The position numbers were made by a program, and so were the translations under genes. A DNA stretch of 18,487 nt from JAAAPF01 sp046541805 (GTDB lineage: Bacteria > Pseudomonadota > Alphaproteobacteria > Geminicoccales > Geminicoccaceae). Numbering within the stretch: position 1 is the stretch's first letter; the number at the start of each line of letters is the position of its first letter. The notes beneath the pieces are model-generated. The model ran no database searches. It saw only the letters and a list, made by a program, of their open reading frames with translations, and was not told the origin of the DNA. The stretch is taken from the NCBI GenBank assembly GCA_046541805.1, contig JBKHCM010000059.1, positions 1-18,487 on the forward strand, in the 5' to 3' direction. Below, piece after piece: positions 7,892-15,165 of the stretch.

Positions 7892-8985
7892 CAGGCGTCG
7901 CGCAGCTTGGCGTGCCAGACGGCCTCCGAGCGCGAGGCCCAGAAGTCGTGGGTGTCCTTGAAGGCGAAGTAGCTGTCCATGACCTTCTTGAAGAGCGGGT
8001 CGTCGGCCGAGAGCTCCTCGTAGACGGGGCCCATGGCCTCCCTCAGGCCGGCGATGACGTCGTCGGGGAGCACCCGGACCTGCGTCCCACCGTCGATGAA
8101 GCGCTGCAGCGCCTGGGCGTTGTTGGCCTCGGCCCAGCTGTGGGCGATGAGGTTGGTCGCGGCGCAGGCGTTCATCACGATCGCCTGCAGATCGGCCGGC
8201 AGGCTCTCCCACGCCTCCTTGTTGATGGCGAACTCGGTGACGGTGGAGGGCTCGTGCCAGCCGGTGGTGTAATAGTACTCGGCGGCGTTCTGCAGACCGA
8301 GGATCTCGTCCTGGGCCGGGCCGACCCACTCGGCCGCGTCGATCACCCCGCGCTCGAGGGCGGGGAAGATCTCACCGCCGGGCAACAGCCGCACGTCCAC
8401 GCCCATCGCCGAATAGGCGCGGCCGGCGAGGCCGGGAATGCGCATGCGCAGGCCCTCGAGGTCGGCCAGCGAATTGATCTCCACGTTGAACCAGCCGGTC
8501 ATCTGCACGCCGGTGTTGCCGCAGGGAAAGGCGACGAGGTTCTGGTCGGCGTAGACCTCGTGCCAGAGGTCGATGCCGCCGCCCTCGTAGAACCAGGCGT
8601 TGTGGCCCTGAAAGCTCATGCCGAAGGGCACGGCGCCGAAGAACTGGGCGGCCGGCACCTTGCCGGCACCGAAATAGGAGACCCAGCCGTTGCACTCGAC
8701 AAGCCCCTGCGAGGCGGCATCGAAGCCCTCGAAGGCGGGGACGAGTTCGCCGGCGTGGAAGATCTGGATGTCGAGGCGGCCGTCCGACATGGCGCGGATG
8801 CGGTCGCAGAGATCGCCGAGCGAGCCGGGGCCGGTGGAGTAGAAGGGCTGGCCCGGGGGGAAGGCCGTGGTCAGCCGCCACTGGAAGCTCTCCTGGGCGC
8901 GGACGACGGCGGGCGCGGCGACGCTGAGCGCGGCCGCCCCGGCGGTGCCGACGGCGCCGCGGGTGACGAAACGTCGACGATCCAT
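7891..8985 (-). CDS. dctP: TRAP transporter periplasmic binding protein (DctP, TakP/FcbT1-like)
   Basis: A 364-residue solute-binding protein. The N-terminus has a twin-arginine-like signal (DRRRFVTRG, then a hydrophobic stretch and VRAQ, cleavage near residue 30). Family motifs are GLRMRIPGLAGRAYSAMG (179-195) with the conserved substrate-contacting arginine, GGEIFPALERGVIDAAEW (203-220), VGP (221-223), and EYYYTTGWHEP (236-246). This combination is typical of TRAP receptors for 2-oxo acids (TakP) and chloroaromatic or 'mannitol-type' substrates (FcbT1), where the EWVGP segment also helps bind a cation. The actual substrate cannot be read from sequence; a monocarboxylate or 2-oxoacid is my best guess. 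The ATG at 8985 has a GGAGA ribosome-binding site. It is the first gene of the TRAP operon. Confidence 0.92.
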   Translation of the reverse strand: MDRRRFVTRGAVGTAGAAALSVAAPAVVRAQESFQWRLTTAFPPGQPFYSTGPGSLGDLCDRIRAMSDGRLDIQIFHAGELVPAFEGFDAASQGLVECNGWVSYFGAGKVPAAQFFGAVPFGMSFQGHNAWFYEGGGIDLWHEVYADQNLVAFPCGNTGVQMTGWFNVEINSLADLEGLRMRIPGLAGRAYSAMGVDVRLLPGGEIFPALERGVIDAAEWVGPAQDEILGLQNAAEYYYTTGWHEPSTVTEFAINKEAWESLPADLQAIVMNACAATNLIAHSWAEANNAQALQRFIDGGTQVRVLPDDVIAGLREAMGPVYEELSADDPLFKKVMDSYFAFKDTHDFWASRSEAVWHAKLRDA

Positions 8986-9320
8986 GGATCTCTCCCGAAG
9001 CGTGGCGGCCGCTCACGGCCGCGGATCGCGCCCCGCGTTGCAAGCGCCGGGCCAAGCCCGCCGCCGGTGGCAAACGCCCATGCAGTCCGCGGGACGGCTG
9101 CCCAGGCGGCGACCACTTGCACCAAGATCGATCAGCTGGTCGTGCGTCAGCGCGCCCTCGTCGATGCGTCCATCACCTGCTCGCGCGTGCCGAGGTCGAC
9201 GTCCGGCGCCTTGGCGGCGTCGAGGATGACGGCCTGCTTGCGGGCGAGACGGTCGATCATCGCCAGCAGTTCGGCCCCGGCGCCGGCCGGGACGACGACG
9301 GCGCCGCCGCCGTCGGCGCG
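8986..9320. other. Leader of the TRAP operon plus an unassigned coding-like stretch
   Basis: Nearest dctP lies its ribosome-binding site, then a perfect inverted repeat (9005-9022). Further upstream on the minus strand a frame ending with TGA at 9147-9149 reads AELLAMIDRLARKQAVILD, AAKAPDVDLGTREQVMDAS with codons ending almost always in G or C. It could be the end of a small or broken gene, but I do not recognise it and see no good start. No clear promoter stands out. Confidence 0.35.
9005..9022. repeat. Perfect inverted repeat in the dctP leader
   Basis: GCGGCCG, four spacer bases (CTCA on the plus strand), then CGGCCGC gives a perfect 7-bp stem. It is centred about 28 bases upstream of the dctP start. 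It could be a regulator-binding site or an RNA hairpin near the ribosome-binding site. A short GC palindrome can also occur by chance in this DNA. Confidence 0.4.
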
Positions 9321-9935
9321 ATGATGCTGACGGCCGCCTCGGCCGACGCCGCGTTCGTCGACGCGGTCACCGCCTCGGCCGATACGGGAAATGATTTCGG
9401 TCAGGGGCAGGGCGAGGATCAGTCGAACGTCCGTCCCTGCACGGAAAGCGACGACACCCTGCTCGCCTTCGCGCCCGTCGCCGACGCGGCGAGTGCGGTC
9501 GCTTTCGATAAGCACAAGGCACCGGCGAACGCCGATCCGCCAACGGTACGCGATGCCGTGAACGACGTCCTCGGCCTGAACGAGAAGCTCGTCTCGTTTT
9601 CGGATCGAGATGCGCCGGGCCGGCTCGACGTCCCTGATGCTCACGCCCACCTCGGGGATTTGGGTGGCTGCGCCGCTAACGCCGGGACTTTCTGTAAGTT
9701 TCGCATTGAAAAAGACTTTAGTTATGATGTTGCCAGATATGGCACGATATACTCGTTATTCGAGGATGGTGGCGACAATATCGCGCATTTCGATCTGGGG
9801 GACGGCAATTACGAAACGAGCAAGTTGACCTTCAACACTCCGCTGCCCGCGGCGGCGTGGATGATGCTCGGCGGTTTGGGGACGATCGGCGGCGCGGTTG
9901 CCCGCACCCGCCGCACGGCCCGCGCCGACGCCTGA
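9321..9935 (+). CDS. VPLPA-CTERM sorting-domain protein, possibly damaged at the N-terminus
   Basis: A 204-codon frame ends with TPLPAAAWMMLGGLGTIGGA followed by the basic tail VARTRRTARADA. This is a clear VPLPA/PEP-CTERM type tail: a PLPAAAW motif, one hydrophobic helix, then an arginine cluster. Such tails direct exported proteins to an exosortase-like sorting system at the inner membrane. The N-terminus at 9321 (MMLTAASADAAFVDAV) is only a stub of a signal peptide: it has an A-x-A-like end but no basic residues and too short a hydrophobic core. The frame continues upstream without a plausible start. The middle is acidic, with few hydrophobic residues. Codons are G/C-ending at first but become AT-richer at about 9690-9830. 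It may be a decapitated or recombined gene. The tail is certain; the functional state is not. Confidence 0.55.
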   Translation: MMLTAASADAAFVDAVTASADTGNDFGQGQGEDQSNVRPCTESDDTLLAFAPVADAASAVAFDKHKAPANADPPTVRDAVNDVLGLNEKLVSFSDRDAPGRLDVPDAHAHLGDLGGCAANAGTFCKFRIEKDFSYDVARYGTIYSLFEDGGDNIAHFDLGDGNYETSKLTFNTPLPAAAWMMLGGLGTIGGAVARTRRTARADA

Positions 9936-10103
9936 CCGTGTCCCGTGTCGAACCCGACCGGCGCCGCCGGTACCGCCGGCGGCGCCGGGTGTGTCGCGGC
10001 GTCGGGCCGCCGCATCGGCGACGCCCGTCTTACCCGTTGACAGCCCGGCGCGCGCGTTGTCGTGTCCTGCCTTTCCGGTTGTCCACGAGCGCGAGCTGGA
10101 GCC

Positions 10104-11294
10104 ATGCGCAACGCGGCGATCCCGGCCGTCATGCCCAATTACAACCGCTTCGACGTCGCCTTCGAGCGCGGGCTGGGGTGCGAGCTGTGGGACGCGGCCG
10201 GGCGACGCTGGCTCGATTTCGCCGCCGGCATCGCGGTGGTGGGCCTCGGCCACGCCCACCCGCACGTGACCGCCGCGCTGACCGCCCAGGCGCAGAAGCT
10301 CTGGCACACCTCCAACCTCTACCGCATCGCCGAGCTGGAGCGGCTCTCCGACCGCCTCGTCGCCAACACCTTCGCCGAGACGGTGCTCTTGACCAACTCG
10401 GGGGCGGAAGCGGTCGAGGGCTGCATCAAGCTGGCGCGGCGCCATTTCTGGGTGAAGGGCGAGACCGAGCGCCACCGCATCGTCACCTTCGAGGGCGCCT
10501 TCCACGGCCGCACCATGGCGGCGATCTCCGCTGCCGGCGGCGCCAAGCTGGTCGACGGCTTCGCGCCCTTGCTCGAGGGCTTCGACCTCGTGCCCTGGGG
10601 CGATCACGCCGCCCTGCGCGCCGCCGTCACCGAGCGCACCGCCGCCATCCTGATCGAGCCGATCCAGGGCGAGGGCGGCATCCGCGAGGTCCCGGTCGAA
10701 TGCCTGAAGGGCCTGCGCGCGCTCTGCGACGAGCGCGGCATCCTCTTGATGTTCGACGAAGTGCAGACCGGTGTGGGCCGCACCGGCACCCTCTTCGCCC
10801 ACGAGCGGGCCGGCGTCGCGCCGGACGTCATGGCCGTGGCCAAGGGCATCGGCAACGGCTTTCCGGTGGGCGCCGTGCTCGCCACCGCGGACGCCGCCGC
10901 GGGCCTCACCGCCGGCACCCACGGCAGCACCTACGCCGGCAATCCGCTGGCCTCGGCGGTCTGCAACGCGGTGCTCGACGTGCTGCTGGCGCCGGGCTTT
11001 CTCGAGCGCGTGCGCGCTGCCGGCGAGCGGCTCTGGGCCGGGCTCGCGCACCTCCACCACCGCCGCCCCGACGTCGTCGCGGCGGTGCGCGGGCGCGGGC
11101 TGATGGTCGGGCTGAAGCTGCAGCACGAGCCCGCCGCCTTCGCGAAGGCCTGCCTCGCGCGCGGGCTGCTGGTCGTGCCCGCCGGCGACGGCGTCGTCCG
11201 GCTGTTGCCGCCGCTCGTCGTCTCGGACGCGGAGATCGACGAGGCCCTCACCCTCCTCGACCAGGCCGCCTCGGAGTTCGCCCGTGCCGCCTAA
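10104..11294 (+). CDS. argD: Acetylornithine aminotransferase
   Basis: A 396-residue class III PLP aminotransferase of normal ArgD length. Motifs are NYNRFDVAFERG at the N-terminus, LTNSGAEAVEGCIKLAR (96-112), FHGRTMAA (133-140), EPIQGEGG (185-192), LMFDEVQTGVGRTG (215-228) with D218 contacting the pyridoxal ring nitrogen, VAKGIGNGFP (245-254) with Schiff-base K247, and HGSTYAGNPLA (273-283). It transfers an amino group from glutamate to N-acetylglutamate semialdehyde in arginine synthesis, and often also serves lysine synthesis. The ATG at 10104 is preferred over an in-frame upstream ATG (10062) because NAAIPAVMPNYNRF is the usual N-terminus. It overlaps argF by 11 bases; this pairing is strong support against other class III enzymes. 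Confidence 0.93.
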   Translation: MRNAAIPAVMPNYNRFDVAFERGLGCELWDAAGRRWLDFAAGIAVVGLGHAHPHVTAALTAQAQKLWHTSNLYRIAELERLSDRLVANTFAETVLLTNSGAEAVEGCIKLARRHFWVKGETERHRIVTFEGAFHGRTMAAISAAGGAKLVDGFAPLLEGFDLVPWGDHAALRAAVTERTAAILIEPIQGEGGIREVPVECLKGLRALCDERGILLMFDEVQTGVGRTGTLFAHERAGVAPDVMAVAKGIGNGFPVGAVLATADAAAGLTAGTHGSTYAGNPLASAVCNAVLDVLLAPGFLERVRAAGERLWAGLAHLHHRRPDVVAAVRGRGLMVGLKLQHEPAAFAKACLARGLLVVPAGDGVVRLLPPLVVSDAEIDEALTLLDQAASEFARAA

Positions 11295-12168
11295 GCACTT
11301 CCTCGACCTCGACGCCCTCGACGCCGCGACCCTCGAGGAGATCGTCGCCCTCGCCCGCCAGCTCAAGCGCGAGCCGGAGCCGCGGCTCGCCGGCAGGACG
11401 CTGGCGATGATCTTCGAGAAGCCCTCGACCCGCACGCGCGTGTCCTTCGAGGTCGCGACCCGCCAGCTCGGCGGTCACGCGATCGTCCTCAACACCGGCG
11501 ACATGCAGCTCGGACGCGGCGAGAGCTACGCCGACACCGCGCGCGTGCTCGCGCGCTACGTCGACGCGGTGATGATCCGCACCGACGCCCACGGCAAGCT
11601 GCTGGCGTTCGCCGAGCCGAGCGAGATCCCGGTCATCAACGGCCTCACCGACCGTTCGCATCCCTGCCAGATCATGGCCGACGTCATGACCTTCGAGGAG
11701 CACAAGGGGCCGATCCGGGGCGCCAAGGTCGCCTGGGTGGGCGACGCCAACAACGTCGCCGCGTCCTGGGTCCACGCCGCCGAGCGCTTCGGCTTCGACC
11801 TCCACCTCGCCTGCCCCAAGGACCTCATGCCCGATCCGACGCTGATCGAGTGGGCCGGGGCGCGCCTCACCCTGACGCGCGACCCGGTCGAGGCGGTCGC
11901 CGGTGCGGACTGCGTCGTCACCGACACCTGGGTGTCGATGGGTCAGGCCGACGCCGAGACGCGGATCGGCGCGCTCGCCGCCTACCAGGTCAACGAGGAG
12001 CTGTTCGCGCGCGCCGCGCCGGACGCCGTGTTCATGCACTGCCTGCCCGCCCATCGTGGCCAGGAGGTCACGAACGCGGTCATGGACGGGCCGCAGTCGG
12101 TGGTGTTCGATGAGGCGGAGAACCGGCTGCACGTGCAGAAGGGAATCCTCGCATGGTGTCTGAGCTGA
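11284..12168 (+). CDS. argF: Ornithine carbamoyltransferase
   Basis: A 294-residue protein starting with GTG inside the end of argD. Motifs are KPSTRTRVSFE with the carbamoyl-phosphate loop STRTR (48-52), DRSHPCQ (123-129), DTWVSMGQ (214-221) for ornithine, and MHCLPAHRG (251-259). DTWVSMGQ and HCLP separate it from aspartate carbamoyltransferase. It makes citrulline from ornithine and carbamoyl phosphate in the cytoplasm as part of arginine synthesis. It is slightly shorter than many OTCases (about 305-335) but typical of the alphaproteobacterial form. The overlap with argD (11 bases) and with hslO (16 bases) implies one transcript with coupled translation. Confidence 0.95.
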   Translation: MPPKHFLDLDALDAATLEEIVALARQLKREPEPRLAGRTLAMIFEKPSTRTRVSFEVATRQLGGHAIVLNTGDMQLGRGESYADTARVLARYVDAVMIRTDAHGKLLAFAEPSEIPVINGLTDRSHPCQIMADVMTFEEHKGPIRGAKVAWVGDANNVAASWVHAAERFGFDLHLACPKDLMPDPTLIEWAGARLTLTRDPVEAVAGADCVVTDTWVSMGQADAETRIGALAAYQVNEELFARAAPDAVFMHCLPAHRGQEVTNAVMDGPQSVVFDEAENRLHVQKGILAWCLS

Positions 12169-13040
12169 GCGACCAGCTCCTGCCCTTCCAGCTCGAGCGC
12201 TCCGGCCTGCGCGGCCGGTTGGTCCGCCTCGGCCCCGTCGTCGACACGATCCTCTCGCGCCACGACTACCCCGATCAGGTCGCCCGCCTCGTCGGCGAGT
12301 TCGTCGTGCTCGGCGCCTCGCTCGCGGGCGGGCTCAAATTCGCCGGCAGCTTCTCGTTGCAGGCCAGGGGCGACGGGCCGGTCCCGCTGGTGCTCGCCGA
12401 CGTCACCAACGACGGCGACATCCGCGCCTATGCCGAGGCCAAGGCGGGCGCCGAGGCCCGCGAGCCGCGGCTCGACGCGCTGATGGGCGCGGGCTATCTG
12501 GCGGTTACCGTCGATCAGTCCGCCGTCGGCGGGCAGACCTATCAGGGCATCGTCGAGCTCGAGGGCGAGAGCCTCGCCGACTGCATGCTGACCTATTTTC
12601 GCCGCTCCGAGCAGGTGCCCACCGGCATGCGGGTCGCCGTCACCCGCAGCGCGGAGGGCTGGCGTGGCGGCGCGCTGGTCATCCAGAAGCTGCCCGAGGC
12701 CAACCCCCACTCGCCCGCGGCCGAGGGCGCCCGCGAGGACTGGCACCGCACGATGCTGCTCCTGGCGACGCTCGGCGAGCAGGAGCTGGCCGATCCGCGC
12801 CTCAGCGAGGAGCAGCTCCTCGTCCGCCTCTTCCACGAGGAAGGCGTGCGCGTCTTTCCCCGCCAAGACCTCGCCGTCGGCTGCCGCTGCTCGCGCGCGC
12901 GCATCGACAAGATGCTCAAGAGCTTCTCCGCCGAGGATCTCGACGACATGGCGGACGAGGCGACGAACGAGATCGGCGTCACCTGCCACTGGTGCAACAA
13001 GACGTTCACCGTCGATCGCGAGGACGTCCGCGAGCCGTGA
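12153..13040 (+). CDS. hslO: Redox-regulated molecular chaperone Hsp33
   Basis: A 295-residue protein with the Hsp33 layout: an N-terminal chaperone domain (about 8-185, with FVVLGASLAGGLKFAG and the VDQSAVGGQTYQGIVELEGE region), a linker, and a C-terminal zinc switch made by C244 and C246 (GCRCSR) with C278 and C281 (CHWCNK). Under oxidative and heat stress these cysteines form disulphides, zinc is released and the protein becomes a holdase for unfolding proteins in the cytoplasm. The ATG at 12153 lies within the end of argF (16-base overlap), and its TGA overlaps the GTG of the next gene (GTGA). The argF-hslO order is, from memory, common in alphaproteobacteria. Confidence 0.95.
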   Translation: MVSELSDQLLPFQLERSGLRGRLVRLGPVVDTILSRHDYPDQVARLVGEFVVLGASLAGGLKFAGSFSLQARGDGPVPLVLADVTNDGDIRAYAEAKAGAEAREPRLDALMGAGYLAVTVDQSAVGGQTYQGIVELEGESLADCMLTYFRRSEQVPTGMRVAVTRSAEGWRGGALVIQKLPEANPHSPAAEGAREDWHRTMLLLATLGEQELADPRLSEEQLLVRLFHEEGVRVFPRQDLAVGCRCSRARIDKMLKSFSAEDLDDMADEATNEIGVTCHWCNKTFTVDREDVREP

Positions 13041-13750
13041 TCGACACGCTCAAGCTCAGCCGCCGGCTGCACGAGGCCGGCATGACGCGGCAAGCGGCGG
13101 AAGCGCTCACCGAAGGTCTGGCCGACGCCTTCGAGGCGAGCGTGGCCTCGAAGACCGATCTGCGCGCGACGGAAGAGCGCCTCGCCACCCGCATCGACAA
13201 CGTCGAGCAGCGCATGGACGAGCGCTTCGCCGGCGTGGACGAACGCTTCCGGACCTTCGGGCAATCCATGGACGAGCGCTTCGCCGGCGTGGAGCGGCAC
13301 ATGGACGAGCGCTTCGCCGGCGTGGACGAACGCTTCCGGACGTTCGGGCAATCCATGGACGAGCGCTTCGCCGCCGCCGAGCAGCGCATGGACGAGCGCT
13401 TCGCCGGCGTGGACGAACGCTTCCGGACCTTCGGGCAATCCATGGACGAGCGCTTCGCCGCCGCCGAGCGGCACATGGACGAGCGCTTCGCCGGCGTGGA
13501 CGAACGCTTCCGGACCTTCGGGCAATCCATGGACGAGCGCTTCGCCGGCGTGGAGCGGCACATGGACGAGCGCTTCGCGGGCGTCGACCGGCGCTTCACC
13601 GTCGCCGAGCAGCGCGAGGACGAGAAGCTGGCCGGGCTGGAGCAGCGCCTCACCGCCCGTATGGAGGCGTTCCATTGGCGCACGCTCGCGGGCGTCGCGG
13701 CGATGTTCCTCGCCCACCTCGTCGTCGTCTGGCGCTTGCTGGCGACGTGA
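13037..13750 (+). CDS. DUF1640-like coiled-coil membrane protein with internal 29-residue repeats
   Basis: A 237-residue protein starting with GTG that overlaps the hslO stop (GTGA). The N-terminus, IDTLKLSRRLHEAGMTRQAA then EALTEGLADAFEASVASKTD, has the T-x-K-x-x-x-x-L-x-x-A-G-x-x-x-x-Q-A-E-A pattern of DUF1640/CCDC90-type proteins. Residues about 60-175 are four tandem 29-residue repeats plus a partial fifth: MDERFAGVDERFRTFGQS followed by MDERFA-G-V-ERH or MDERFAAAEQR/ERH. The C-terminus carries one membrane helix (about 215-235, LAGVAAMFLAHLVVVWRLL), so it is tail-anchored. Hydrophobic residues M, F, V are spaced 4-3-4-3-4-4-3-4, a 7+11+11 pattern that predicts a long, nearly straight or slightly right-handed coiled coil. 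In related mitochondrial proteins (MCUR1/CCDC90) the family is membrane-tethered. The function here is unknown. Confidence 0.8.
   Translation: MIDTLKLSRRLHEAGMTRQAAEALTEGLADAFEASVASKTDLRATEERLATRIDNVEQRMDERFAGVDERFRTFGQSMDERFAGVERHMDERFAGVDERFRTFGQSMDERFAAAEQRMDERFAGVDERFRTFGQSMDERFAAAERHMDERFAGVDERFRTFGQSMDERFAGVERHMDERFAGVDRRFTVAEQREDEKLAGLEQRLTARMEAFHWRTLAGVAAMFLAHLVVVWRLLAT
13214..13561 (+). repeat. 87-bp tandem repeat, four copies, within the coiled-coil gene
   Basis: Copies start at 13214, 13301, 13388 and 13475, and a partial fifth starts at 13562. Each begins with ATGGACGAGCGCTTCGCCGG and encodes 29 residues. By eye the first and fourth copies are identical over all 87 bases. The second and third differ from them only at a few positions, mostly in the last 20 bases. 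Within each copy a shorter MDERFA unit occurs twice, giving 54-base and 33-base sub-units. Confidence 0.95.
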
Positions 13751-13772
13751 CGCCACGACCGATGAGAGCGCC

Positions 13773-15104
13773 TTGAGCCACGTCTTCCACCGCCAGCTCG
13801 ACGCCGACTACCCCACCGCGGTCGCGGGCGAGGGCGTCTACCTGATCGACGCGGACGGCAACCGCTGCCTCGACGCCGCGAGCGGTGCGGCGGTGTCGTG
13901 CCTCGGACACAGCCACCCCAAGGTGCGCGCGGCGATCAAGGCCCAGGTCGACCGGCTCGCCTTCGCCCACACCGGCTTTTTCACGACCGAGGTCGCGGAA
14001 CGCCTCGCCGACCATCTGATCGCCCGCGCGCCCGCCGGCATGGACAAGGTCTACCTCGTCGCGGGCGGCTCGGAGGCGATGGAGGCGGCGCTCAAGCTGG
14101 CACGGCAGTACTTCGTCGAGCGCGGCGAGCCGGCGCGCGGCCGCTTCATCGCGCGCCGGCAGTCCTACCACGGCAACACCCTGGGCGCCCTCGCCGTCGG
14201 CGGCAACGCCTGGCGGCGGGCCCAGTTCGACCCGCTCTTGATCGACGTCGCCCACGTCACGCCCTGCTATCCCTATCGCGAGCGGCGCGACGACGAGAGC
14301 GACGGCGCCTTCGTGGCTCGCCTCGCGGCGGAGCTCGACGCCACCATCGAGCGGCTCGGGCCCGAAACCGTCATCGGCTTCGTCGCCGAGCCCGTGGTCG
14401 GCGCGACCCTGGGCGCGGTGCCGGCGGTGCCCGGCTATTTCCAGGCGATCAAGCGGGTGCTCGACCGCCATGGCTGTCTGTTGATCCTCGACGAGGTCAT
14501 GTGCGGCATGGGCCGCACGGGCACGCTCTACGCCTGCGAGCAGGAGGGCGTGACGCCCGATCTCGTCACCATCGCCAAGGGGCTCGGCGCCGGCTACGCG
14601 CCGATCGGCGCCGTCCTCGCCCACAAGGAAGTCGTCGAGGCGATCCGCGCCGGCTCCGGCTTCTTCCAGCACGGCCACACCTATCTCGGCCACGCGCTGG
14701 CCTGCGCCGCCGCCCTCGCCGTGCAGGAGGTGATCGCCGAGGAGGACCTGCTCGCCCGCGTGCGCACCCTGGGCGCGCGGCTGGAGGCCCGGCTGGAGGC
14801 GCGCTTCGCCGACCACCCTCACGTCGGCGAGCGACGCGGGCGCGGCCTCTTTCGCGGCCTGGAGTTCGTCGCCGACCGCGCCACCAAGGCGCCCTTTGCC
14901 CCCGAGCACAGGCTCCACGCCCGGATCAAGGCCGAAGCCCTCGCCCGCGGGCTGATGGTCTACCCGATGGGCGGCACCATCGACGGCAGGCGCGGCGACC
15001 ACGTGCTCCTTGCCCCGCCCTTCGTCACCAGCGACGCCGAGATCGACACCATCGTGGAGCGGCTGGGCGACGCGGTGGACGCGGCGATCGCGGCGCCGCG
15101 GTAG
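13773..15104 (+). CDS. Class III PLP-dependent aminotransferase, substrate unknown
   Basis: A 443-residue aminotransferase. The start is TTG at 13773, chosen because MSHVFHR followed by GEGVYLIDADGNRCLDAASG is the usual N-terminus of one aminotransferase subfamily; there is no ATG nearby in frame. Motifs are AAVSCLGHSHPKV (39-51), GGSEAMEAALKLAR (98-111), SYHGNTLGAL (131-140), EPVVG (206-210), LILDEVMCGMGRTG (237-250) with ring-nitrogen contact D240, and IAKGLGAGYAPIGA (267-280) with Schiff-base K269. The subfamily is usually labelled only 'aspartate aminotransferase family protein' or omega-amino-acid transaminase. It lies 22 bases after the coiled-coil gene, probably in the same run. It is not a second ArgD: the DEVMCG motif and the longer length differ. 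Confidence 0.85.
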   Translation: MSHVFHRQLDADYPTAVAGEGVYLIDADGNRCLDAASGAAVSCLGHSHPKVRAAIKAQVDRLAFAHTGFFTTEVAERLADHLIARAPAGMDKVYLVAGGSEAMEAALKLARQYFVERGEPARGRFIARRQSYHGNTLGALAVGGNAWRRAQFDPLLIDVAHVTPCYPYRERRDDESDGAFVARLAAELDATIERLGPETVIGFVAEPVVGATLGAVPAVPGYFQAIKRVLDRHGCLLILDEVMCGMGRTGTLYACEQEGVTPDLVTIAKGLGAGYAPIGAVLAHKEVVEAIRAGSGFFQHGHTYLGHALACAAALAVQEVIAEEDLLARVRTLGARLEARLEARFADHPHVGERRGRGLFRGLEFVADRATKAPFAPEHRLHARIKAEALARGLMVYPMGGTIDGRRGDHVLLAPPFVTSDAEIDTIVERLGDAVDAAIAAPR

Positions 15105-15165
15105 TGGCCGAGCCGCGCGAGCGGACGCGCTGTCGGCGTCCTTGCCAAGTGCCACCGCCGTGCCG

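Noticed and set aside
10037..10065. TTGACA followed after 17 bases by TCGTGT, as a promoter for argD
   Set aside because: The -35 box is perfect but the -10 hexamer matches poorly, and TTGACA can occur by chance; position alone is not enough.
13214..13561. Regularly spaced repeats resembling a CRISPR array
   Set aside because: The repeats are directly adjacent with no unique spacers and are fully in frame within a protein-coding gene.
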